Source: Sipunculus nudus (Eukaryota; Annelida; Sipuncula; Golfingiida; Sipunculidae). From it: 64,000 nt of DNA. Shown in pieces: positions 1 through 12,451 of the stretch. The position numbers were made by a program, and so were the translations under genes. The notes beneath the pieces were generated by a model. The model made no database searches and had not been told where the DNA came from. It saw only the letters and a list, made by a program, of their open reading frames with translations. The DNA lies in NCBI GenBank assembly GCA_026874595.1, contig CM049307.1, positions 81,692,643-81,756,642 of the forward strand, read 5' to 3'. Position 1 is the first letter of the stretch. Each line of letters begins with the position of its first letter.

Positions 1-39
1 ATGAAAACAATTCCAAGCCTGTTAATGAAATACAGCAAC

Positions 40-104
40 CTGGCATTTCAATTAAATTAATTTTAATGTCTTCAGTCATGAGCAGCCTTACTAAAACATC
101 ACTG
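40..104 (-). CDS. CDH23: CDH23-like exon 28 (probable): end of membrane-adjacent domain
   Basis: With the phase-2 entry from exon 27, an open 65-nt segment between ATTAGTTTTAG and GTTGCTGT encodes SDVLVRLLMTEDIKINLIEM. Its spacing fits the vertebrate segment just before the membrane. The donor is weak and identity is low, so this call is tentative. The frame also stays open to the window edge. Confidence 0.5.
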
Positions 105-3100
105 CTAAAACTAATCATATAAGGCTCAACAAGGAAGTGCTGCCACCTGTTAATATGGTCTAAAACTATCTTAGGACTCTTTCAGAACACCTTAGTATAT
201 AACATTTTAGTTCATACATACAATTTATAGTTATGTTTTAATATGATATAACTTGTACTTACTCTATAAGCACCTTAGCTTCCAGGACTTTCCCTGTGTT
301 CTTGTCTATTGCATGAATAAACATGTCTGTGCTGAAAACAAAATTAATGTCAAACATTATTATATCACAGTGAAGTTATTATTTGATAAATTAAATACAT
401 GCTGATTTTTACTATGAAAATTCATATTCACATATAATGAATCTTAATTTCACAGCTGGATCATTCATAATGTCACAGACTAAAAAATAGTCATGACAGA
501 TTTTATACATTATACATCGGTGCTGGGATAAAAATATGTATTAGCAAGCATGCACATTCAAAGGGATGTGGAAAAACAGATAAAAAGGAGACATAAACAT
601 CACCACAAAGAGTTCACTACCTGATATAAACTGTATTGCAAACAGATTCTAAAGTTAATGTAACTTCAGGGTATGAAATTTAATAATTTTAAACTGGTTT
701 CAAATCAGGAAGTACTCACAACTGCTCATCTGGTTTTCCTAGTGAGTCCTGATGAGTCCTAATCATGTCCACATTGATAATAGCACCAGTGATATTGGAC
801 AAGTATCTGAAACACAATCATATGTAAGTACTGTAAAATTTCTAATAGAAGTTGCATCCTTATCAAAAGTTGCATTCTGACAAGCTAGCATGTGTAATTT
901 AGTTTTTTAAAAGCACTAGAGATGCTGGACCAGTACCTGAAAGACACAACCACAGATGAACAATTAAAGTAAAAGAATATGGAATATAAACTGGAATTCT
1001 CATCTCTTAAATGTTGGAGATATTTTAAGATGAGCAATGTTAGAAAAAGAAATTCATGGCCAGAGTTGACCGATTTTCAACCCCTGCTTGGAAAATGGGC
1101 AAAGTAATTCCAAATTTAAATGAATTCATGATGTAACTATATTTATCTTCCTGGCATTAGTCCAATTCAATCACTTCAAATGTATGGTAGTTAAACTGTT
1201 TTTATAACATATAATACAAACATTATATGAAGAACTAGATGAATACTTGAATCACATTTCTTAAAGCTTAGCTTTTCCTTGACCAATTATTACTTTTCTT
1301 GTGAATTTTTCTTGTGAGTGTATATTTTTATTCAACACTGATATGACAGTAATTTTAATTCAATACTGTAAAATTTCAATAAACTCACTCTCTGTGGAAT
1401 TTTTTTTTTTTGTAATTTTACTGTACTGCCTGTGATTTGTGAAATTTTACTCTCTGTAATTTATGAAATCTTACAATACTGTTTGTAACCTGTGTTATTT
1501 TACTCTTACTTTTGTATAATATATTTCATTTTACTTTGCCATCTTTAATGTACTGTAATTATATAATTCTTAACAGCCAGTCTTCCACTTTAGTCAACTT
1601 ACTCTGAAAAGTGGTCTTTGAAAGTATCGACAAATTCTGGAGAATTCCGAATTTTAACTTTCACTCTCTGGTCCTCATTGAGCAAGTATATCTGAAAACA
1701 AACATACATAAAATGAATATTCTTTAACCTTATAATAAAAACTCAATAAGAAAATACAAACCAGTGTAAAAAGTTTACTAGTAGCTGTTTTAAAAGAAAA
1801 TTGATCATGAGCCTATGATCAATTCAGACACTAACACTGAAAATGACCACTATTAAACTGTTTACAAATAAAATATTTCGAGTAAATGTAAAATGTATAA
1901 AATAGGAATTTAAACAGAATTCAAATATGCCAATAGCAAAACTAAAATTTGACCAAGGACCATTTAATAAATTTAATTTTTAAATTGTAAAGTTCGTAGT
2001 TGTCTTAGCCATTGATAATCATATCAACTCTTTCACAGCCATAGATAATCCCACTCATTCTTGTCAGAGCAATCAAAAATCACACTGATTCTTGTCAGAG
2101 CCATAAACAAGGGACCCATGGGTCACGGCGCTCAGCTGAAGTTTGAAATTTTTGCAAAGGCAAAATATGCAAAATATTCTATTGTAATGTTTTTCATTTA
2201 TATAAGCATATAAGAACCTAAGAGGTACCTACTTGGTTATAGTAAAGTTCTAAATATATGATTGCAAACTTATACTCTGACAAGACTGTCATGAAGAAAA
2301 AAAAGTTCTGAGATACTGTGATGCATATGAAAAATTTACAGATGGACAGGCAAGTGGACAGAATGGACTAATACCTATATTTCACTTTCAAGGGAATAAT
2401 GCATTTAAGTTTATATATAAGCCTTTTTTAGCATATCCACTTTTTCCATTAATAGTTTTTATCTGATTCATTTTTTTTATTTACAAGTTTTATAAATTTG
2501 TAATAAAAAAAACTGAAAATATAAGTTAAAAATATTAGAATTCTAAGTAAATCATTATATATCCACAGTGTAGCTCATATTGGGTCATATTATGCATACA
2601 CATATATTTTATTATTTTTAAATCACAAATATTTAAACTGAATTTAAAAGAAAAAAATGCCACAACATGGCATCTACAAGATTATTCCTTGAATCACCAT
2701 TAAAAAGTTTTGCACATTGGAGTTTTTAGTACACTCTTAATTTTGTTCACTGAAAAAAAAAAAAAAGATTCCGTAAATTTGATAAAATAAAAACATCTTT
2801 TCAAATAAAGTATACACACTGTTGGTTGAATGAGGGACAAACAATATCATTGTGCTAATTACTATCTCAACTATAATTTATTACTGGAATTAATAGTCAA
2901 TTTCACACCTGGTGAAATTTTTACTCCTCTGAAGTAAGGAATTACTTATCTGATAAACATCCACACTTTCATAGCAATACACCACTTTGTGGACACAATT
3001 AAATATGCACTTTAATCATTGTAACCCTGGTGGTACAATACAAAATCTAAAATGTAGCATAGCCAAGAATAAAATCAAATACAGAAAATTATAACATTCA

Positions 3101-6100
3101 TCTAGTTAATGCACCATGGGGGGGGGGGAGTGCAGGGCAGAGGGCGAGCCTGCTAGTAGTGGCCAAGCTGAGCCAAGGCAAGCTGCCTGGGGTGGGTTAC
3201 ATAATGCAAGCGAAGGCTGTGTTACTAGGTGGGCTAGATGTAAACAACACTTGACATGGTGTATGAAAACTTGAATAAAAGCTACTCTTTTCAATTAATT
3301 CCCTTGAAATTTCAGATTTTAAAAGATTAAATTCTTATGTATATATGCTGTGAAAATTAAATCAACAGTGTTTACAGGGAAAAAATGTGCCATTGCCAAA
3401 GTTGGACAAAATTTAAGGAATTGATTTTTTATTTATGCTAATAACTTGAAAAATTGGCAAAATTCAGATCTAATTTTGGGTAAACAATTGAATCTTGATT
3501 AAATAAAATTATATTCCTGAAAAAAAGTCTCCAGCTTCAGCAATTCTCATGTTAGGTGAGTAAATATATTTCCTGATTTTTTAAAAATTGCATTATATTT
3601 GGGCCCATAACTTCAAAATAATACCCAATACTGACCTAATTTTTGGTATGTTCATAGAAAATGTATGGAAGAATATGAATACTAAATATGATCAAAAACA
3701 GATCAGTGGTTTTGATATTAAGCAGCCTTGAAGTGTAAAAATGGCTTTTTTATGGAAAACAGAGGTTTTTTCTTAATATCTCGAAGGAACGAAGTCCTAA
3801 TGACCCAATATTCGGTATGGTAGGAGATTTTGGGTACATCTAATGGTATGCAAAATTTTGGATTCTTGGTCCAACTGTTTTAAAACTTGCCCTGTTAAAG
3901 GACGGACAGCCGGATGGCCGGACGGCCGACGTACAAAGGACCACGACTATAGCTCAGATGACTTATAGTCAGCTGAGCTAAAAATCACACTGATTCTTGT
4001 CAGAGCCATCAATAATCACACTGATTTTTGTCAGCGCCATCCATAATTATACTGATTCATGTTAGAGCCATAAAAAAATCACAATGATTTTTTCAGCACC
4101 ATCCATAATTGTATTGATTCTTGTCAGTACCATTGACAATCTCATTGATTCTTGTCAGCGACATGGATGTCTGACCTGGTGTTTTATATTTAATATATCA
4201 ATATTCCAAGCAAACCCTATCATAATATACTTGATTCAAATGAATTTTGTCAAGTGAATCAAAAGACACCTACTGAGACATTAGAAGTATCAAAGTGGTG
4301 AGCGGCACTGTCGTTGATGTAGACGTTGAACGCGATGTATCCTTGCATGTCTTGTTGGAAGTAAATGTTTGTGCGAATTATCCCATCAAGGACACCCAAG
4401 GTGAATGGGTCCTTCTCTCCTCGCTGTTCCAGCTGCTCTCGTAATGGGTCAGAAATAATGAACGGAGGCTGGATGTAGAAGTACATGATGCTGTTGTTAC
4501 CCTCATCAGCATCAAACGCGTAATCCTGAGAGAAAAACAAACAAATAGATTAAAAACAAAGTGATTCCTGCCAATCCTGGTTTCTTCAGGAACTTAAGAG
4601 GCCATATTTTACTGGGTTAGTCATTTTTATTACGTGGTTATCAAAAAAAGTAAAACTTCAGTAATATGCTCACTGCTGCATCAGGTTTTAAAGACACAAT
4701 CCTGGTGATTTTGCTTTTGAAGTGTCTGGAGCCATGGCAAGTGTGACCTAAGGGGGGCATTTTCTACATTTTCCCATAAATCTTGATCATTTGGGAAATT
4801 TCTTGAAGGGTCTATCCCAGTGCCTTATATCAGAATTCTGTCAATGTATAAAGCCAGTGAACTCAGCCCTTGAACTCAGCCCATGGAAACCTCACGAAAC
4901 AACTGGCAGAAGTAGCAGAACTATCCAAACATAAGAACAGCTAGAGAATATGCTAGTACTGAAAAAGGAAAAACGGCATGACTTGAGTTTACAGCCCCAA
5001 TGAAGCCCCACTTTTATGGGTTTATTCTTGCTAGTTTCTTAATTTGCACCATATTAGGAAAAAAAGTCATGCAAGTCATGATGACAATTTATGTGCTATG
5101 GAGTGCTCTCTTTTACTGATTTCCTTAAGAGATCAAGCGTTTTTTGTTCTCAGAAGTAATTGTTCTGATAACCCACTGATTTCGCAGGATGCACCATTTG
5201 TCAAATACTGGACATTATCAGAAACTGACTGACTAAAGTATACATTGACGACAACATTTTAGTGAAAGTTTTCCATTAATTTAATCTATTTATGACATGA
5301 AATAGATTGAAATTATTGCAGTATCTATACATTTACCTGAATTTTTTCAAACCTTCCAAATTTTTGTTCTTTGTTCGGAATACAGAGAAACTATCAATAT
5401 TTCTTTTCAGTTTTCAATATCAGATAAACTATCTTTTGTATAAACATTCTTCATATTTTTTGCAAAGCAGTGGATATTACAAACCTTTAGGTTTAAAACT
5501 GGCTCTGCAAATTGTGTATCCTTTGTCACCCCTGCCGTGAACCATTTCCTTAAGAATCGTGGTGGATTGTCATTGATGTCTTCAACTTTGACCTCCACCA
5601 AGAGCATTGTGGGATTGCTAGCATTCCATGCCTGGTCCTGATTCTCTTCCCGCATCCAGTAATCAGAGTGACAGTCACCGCTGGCCTGCAGCAGTAACTG
5701 AACAGAGGGCACCTGCTCCCGGTCTAGACTGGCACCCAGCCACAAACCTCCAGTAGTCTTGTTAATGTGAAACTGGTCCTTGTAAGGTTTATCACCACCT
5801 ACAACAAGAAACACAAAGGACTAATCAAATCCAGATCCATACAACTGGTGAAGCAATAATTAAATTTAATGATATTTCAATTGCTTTCAAAATGCTTTGA
5901 CATATATTTCCAGATATTGATAAATTTATGAATCATAAGGTGTGCGACTGAATTTTTCATTCTGTTTTTTTTCCCCTCATATTTTCATCATATTTCATTG
6001 TAACACAGTATCCAGAGTCTAATGAAAATTATGTTCATGTGTATTTTTTCTAATCCCAGAGCATTTTGTGTGTACAATCATCAAGAGATATGAAAGCATG

Positions 6101-9100
6101 CACTGCACCTAAGAAAATCTGCCAAGTTAAAAATTTTAAAAGATTTTATTATTTTTTGATTATGTGACACTTTTTTAAAACATATATGCTATAACATAGA
6201 TGATATTGACTAATTTGAAGTGAAAATTACTGCAGATAATAAACATATATTTTCTAGTTAAATCGGTGGATTTAGCAATACAGTGAAATCTCTAAGCGAT
6301 CTCCTGCAAGACTCTGAAAAGTGGTCATGTTAGTGGGGGTGGTTGATTTTTATGATGATTAACATTAGTCCAGGAGCAAAAAAAGGTGGTCATCTTGGTG
6401 GGATGGTCATGATAGCCAGATGGTTGTCAGGTGTGGTTTCACTGTATTATATTTCAAGTTGATCTGATGTAATTTTGTATTTTTAATCCAGATGTATTGT
6501 CTTAGATCACTGCTTGTTGTTTTAAAAGTGTGGTACTGTTAATATACTTTCCTTGCTAATTAAGCAAACAAGGGACCTATGGGTCACGGCGCTCAGCTGA
6601 TATATATGATAAAATAATATGATTTAGAAATGAGGCACATGCTGGTTTTATATGGTAATAAAAATAAGCTGTATTATGAGTTGCTGTGGTTTAGCTTATG
6701 TATGATTTTGATAGTACCTTTGGAGACAGGAAAGAGGATTAATTTCATTTATTTCATTAACAAATGGAGTGGGATTGTCACACAGATTTTGACTTGGCCA
6801 TATAACTTATAAGCAGAACATATAATATAAGAGTTTAACTATTTATTAAAAAAATTACAAATATTGTCCTAAATAATTTTTATTAAAAATAATAAGAGAA
6901 TAGTATGATTTTTTCAAATAAAATATAACTGAAATGATTATTAAAATAATATTAAAGAATATATTCATGAATACATTCATTAAAACATTTGGAAAATATT
7001 TGCACTGGTATTCATATACTTTCATTTTTACCTGAATTCCCATTCTTATGAAAGAAATTTCATAATGGAGTACATATTCATATTCGTGTTTAAATACAAT
7101 TGCAAAGTATTCGCACCATGTCTGGTATTTATTCAGTTTTCACCAAACAATGATGTTGAGAATCCAGAATATACAAAATTCACACATTTAAATAATGATC
7201 ATAAGTACCTGGTTTTACGGCTTTTATTTATATTAAAAAAAAAAAAATGTAATATATTCATTTTGGACTAATTTCACATCAATGTACACACTAGACACAG
7301 TAGGAATCTAGATTAATATTATCAACTGCATCTTTGTCTATAATTTATTTCCTTCATATGATCCCTAATGATTAGTAATGAATAATATGATTTACTTTTT
7401 TATCATTAAAATTGAACTGAAAAATACCATAGGTGACTGCATGGTGATATTTGGAATATGTGACATTCTATCCATCGATACAAGATTCTTATATCATCGG
7501 TAACTGCAAGTTAATTTCCTGTTATTATCAACTATCAAATTCCTTTTCTATTTTTCTTTAATTTGTTATTAAAAACCAATAAAAATTTATTAATTTTTTG
7601 TTTATTGTTATGTTGTTGGTTAAAACTACTAGATGAGTTGGGTTGGACACCTGGATCAACTGTGGCTGGCCATTATATAATAAGCTGCCTGGACACCTCA
7701 GTTTATGCCTCGCCTCAAGCATGCATAATTTGCTGAAAGTTCAACAAGGTCAACATACAGGTGACTCAAGAGGTGCTACAGAGAGCCAAGGTCTGACATG
7801 GTCTCATAAAAACATTAATAAAAGCTACAATTTTTGGCCAATTTCTTTCAGCTTTTCAAACTGAAAAGCTGAAATCTTTATGTGTGCATGATATGAAAAT
7901 TATATCAACAGTACTCACAGGAAACAAACATGCCATGGTCAAAGTTGGGTAAAATTTAAGGTACTAATTTTATATTTATACTAATAACTTATAAAATTTG
8001 AAAAATTCAGAACTAATTTGGGTATTCAATTGAATCTTGATTAAATAATGTTACATCCCTGACAAAAAATCTCTAGCTTCAGCAATCCTCTTGTTAAGGG
8101 AGTAAATATATTTCTTAATTTTTTACAAAGTGCATTATGTTTGGGCCCATAACCTAAAACAATTAAGCAATACTGACATCATTCCTGGCATGTGCATAGA
8201 GAATATATAGAAAAATATGTATATTATATATGATTAAAGGCAGATCAGTGGTTTTGATATTAGGCAGTCTTGAAGTGTAACAATGGGTTTTTAATGGAAA
8301 AATGAAGTTTTTCATTAATATCTCGAAGGTATTAAGTCCTAGTGACCAAATTCTTGGCATGGTAGGGGATTTTGGAGACATCTAATTGTATGCCAAATTT
8401 TAGGAACTAAGAGCTGAAGCTGGGGAGCTGAGCACTTGCAAACTGCATGACACTAGCTTCATGTAAATAATATGTTACATGGTGCTTGAAAACTTGAATA
8501 AAATCTACAGTTTTTGATCAACTGGTTTCAAATTTTTGGTGTTTACAGACAAAATGCTAAAAAAAAACATGCTGTGAAATTTAAATCCACAGTACTTACA
8601 GGAAAAAAACGTGCCATGGTCAAAATTGGGCAAAATTTAAGGTACCAATTTTTTATTTTTGTTAATATTTTAAAAAATTTAAAAGATTTTGATCTAATTT
8701 TGGGTATACAATTTAATTTTGATTAATTAAAGTTATATTACTGGAAAAAAAGTTTATAGCTTAAACATATTTTGTGTTAAGTGATCAAATATCTTTCCTG
8801 ATTTTTTACACAATGCATTATGTTCGGGCCCATAACTTTTTAAATTTATAAAATACAAACAAAATTTCTGGCATGTACATAGGAAATATATAGAGGAATA
8901 ATTATGGTAAATATGAGGAAAAACAGATGAGTGGTTTTGATATTAGGCAGTCCTGAAGTGTAAAAATAGGTTTTTAATAAAAAATTGAGGTTTTTCCTTA
9001 ATTTCTCAAAGGAACGAAGTCATAAAGACCCAGTTTTTGGCTTGGTAGGACATCTTGGGGACATCTAACATTATGCCGAATTTTGGATTCCTAGGTCTTA

Positions 9101-12100
9101 CGGTTTCAAAACGTGCCACATCTACGGACGGACGGACGGACGGACGGACGGACAGACGGACGGACGACGGACAATGGACCACGACTATAGCTCAGATGAC
9201 TTGTAGTCAGCTGAGCTAATAAAAAGGATTAAATTTGTCCTTCTCTATGTTAAAACCTACCTGTAAGATAATAACAGATGATGGAGTTATTTCCAAGGTC
9301 AGGGTCATGGGCTAGGGACAAGTTTGCCACATAGATGTCACTGTGTTCTTCCTTGACTGACACGCGATATGGAGGTGGGTATTTTGTTCGATCAAATGTT
9401 GGTGGGTTGTCATCTTCATCTCCAGCGATGACCTTGAGAGTACGCCTGTCCTCAAACTGAACGGTCCCTCCATCATAAGCACGAACTTCAAGCTATAAAT
9501 ATGACAGAAATATTTTCATCTGCTAATTGTTAAAGAATAAACAGCAACAAATCACAGAGTGGAAGGCTATTTCAAGTAGCTATGGGAAGCAGTTTATACA
9601 AGTACAGTGGAACCCCGCCTTGCGACCATCCCGCAATAGTGACCACCCCCACAATTATGACCACTTTGGTCAGTCCCGAACATGGTCGTTTTTATGGGTT
9701 TCCACTGCATGTATATTTCTTCATACATATGTATAACACTTCATACAATCCAGACTTTTTTATTTCAAGGATTGAGTACTGCTGCAGAACTAAGTGTTTC
9801 ACATGAAATTATAAACAATAAGACATTATCTTTTATCACTGACATAACATCAAACTTTCTGTTTTTTATTATCATTGTTCAATTATACTATAATTTTTAT
9901 AATTTCTTTTCAAACATCATTAAATATATATATAAGAAAAATACATATATAAATAAGATATACTTTTAATGAAGGATCAGCCTGTATAATGAAATTTTAG
10001 GGTCAACAACTTGTATAATCCACAGTATTTACATTCTAATGTCATTTGATTCAAATTATTATGGCCATTTTTGGTAGGAAGACAAAATTTCAACCACATT
10101 AGTTTATTCCCGTCCAATGGTATTCATGTAATTTGGCCATTGATTATTGTTAAACCATTCTTGCATTGGAATGGGTTTGTGCTAATTTTGCTGGTTTTAT
10201 CCGGAACAGTTTTTCCATGGGTTGAGTTTACCAGCCTGATAGACTGGCATAATATCTGAAATATGGCCAAGCAACAGATCCTTTGTACATTTTCAGAAAT
10301 AACTTAAATTCTTTAGGATTTTTTGATAAAATTGAAAATTACCCCCCTTAGGACACACTTGACATCATTACAGACACGTCAAATCCAAAATATTGATAAA
10401 AGTAATTAAATAAAGCTAAGAAAGATCAAATGATTACAATTACCATCACTGCCTTTGGCTTCCTTATCAGATATTATTATAAATCAAAATTTATACTAAC
10501 ATAGTACACTTCTTGGACCTCTCTGTCAATATGTTTAGCAGTTCTGATTGTGCCATTCAGAGGGTTGATGCTGAACTTGGTCCAGTCCTGCTGCCGATTA
10601 GCCTCATTCTCAACAAACTCGTACCGTACTTCACCGTTACGCCCTGCATCCTTATCTTTGGCTATTACTTGGATGACGTATGTGCCTATTGGAACATTCT
10701 GTAATGGAAACATTAATATTTTAAACTGTATGTAATTAAAATTGATTAAATCTAAGCTCTAATGTTTTTGAATTCTAGCTTTAATGTTACTAAACATTTC
10801 CTGTATTTTGATATGTCTAGATACAGGAAATCACAATTATTTGCCTTTACACTTTTTTTCATAATATCACTTTGTACCAACCACAAAGGAGATCATGTTT
10901 TCATCCATATTTGTTTGTTGGTATGTTTGTTTGTTTATCTGTTATGATATTACAGAACAAGGGACCCATGGGTCACGGCGCTCAGCTGATCATGATTGGA
11001 CTATAAATGTATCACCATTGTTATACTATACTGAGTAGAAAAAGCTTATGAATATCATGGTCATGTTGGGCTTTTATAAAGGAATATAATGTAATAGGTA
11101 AGTAAATGATATATGAAATAATCTGACTGATGGATTAATATGGAGTAAAATATAGTGGTTTATTTTTTATTTATTTTGGAGGGGTCGAAAAAACAATTTA
11201 TTTGAGCAAATATGAATGCAATGATAGTATACTAAGCAGTGGTATAATGATGATAAGGCTATTTGTTGAAGGATTATAGTGTATGGAAAAACTGCAAGAT
11301 TTCAATTTGACAGATACAAGGTTATGATTAACTATGCTGATGAGGGGATTTATGAATTTGTGACTGTATGACATGATATCTTGACAAGATCGGTCTTGAC
11401 AAGGTACATTATTTTGATGACCCTCACGTCTACATATTACACAATATTGACATAATTTCTGGTCAACAGTGCTGAACCACCTAGAAGGTTAAAATATTAA
11501 AAATATGATGAAATGTAGATAAAGTTTGAGGGGAAGAGGTAATTTGGGCCATGGTTGGTTTATATGATTGAAGAAAATGTTGCAAATAATATTTGAGATC
11601 TGACCACGCCTTTCCATTGGTTACATTTTTGATAAGCTGTTGACAGTTCAACAGTTTACACATTTGTCTGATGAGATCCAATTTATTTGGTAAACCTTTT
11701 TTATCAATTTTATGATATGTATACAGTTGCCATAACGTCCCCACTCCACAGGTGCAATGACCTTATGGGGGGGGGGGGGGTGTTGTGTTATGATCAGAGT
11801 TACAACGCCTCTGTCTCTCTGTAGATATTTTCTTTATTTATTAAATTTTATGCTATAGCCATAGAACTATTGTTCACAGTGCCAAGGAGCAAAGCCTCAG
11901 TGGGATGAAGAAGGGGATGGTGAGAGTTACAACACCCTTGCATATACATACAGGATATGAAATTTAATTCAACAGTGCTTATAAAAAAAAAGTTTATTCA
12001 TGAACATTAAATATTTAAAACAGGCAGAAAGATGGAGAAACAAAGCAAATCATTTTTTTCCCCATTCTACTGAGCCAATAAAAAATTAACAATATTTGCA

Positions 12101-12351
12101 TTTATTCCTTTTTTTCATTACATAATTTTTATCCAGGTTTACGAATGTTACTATAAATTTACAGTATAACATACATGTGATTGTGAATATTTCAGTTGAT
12201 TCACATTTCTAAATTGCATCAACATTTATAGCTAATGTATCTAGTTTATAGTACCTGTCAAACGAAATGGGATGGAGGGAGGAAGGGAGGCAATAAGGGT
12301 GAGAGAGAGAGAGAGAGAGAGAGAGAAAGATGGAGAGAGAAAGAGAAAAAG

Positions 12352-12401
<50 letters not shown>

Positions 12402-12420
12402 AAGAGAGAGCTGGAGTGCC

Positions 12421-12451
<31 letters not shown>

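Larger units (their letters stand above)
105..1602. other. introns 25-27, no recognisable element
   Basis: The stretches between the last three exons are plain AT-rich DNA with a few short homopolymers. I see no ORF, repeat family or RNA gene. Confidence 0.6.

Noticed and set aside
3106-3294. Reverse 62-codon frame, with a near copy at 13124-13318
   Set aside because: The duplication comes from the shared interior of the Helitron-like copies. It has no domain features and spans a poly-G run.
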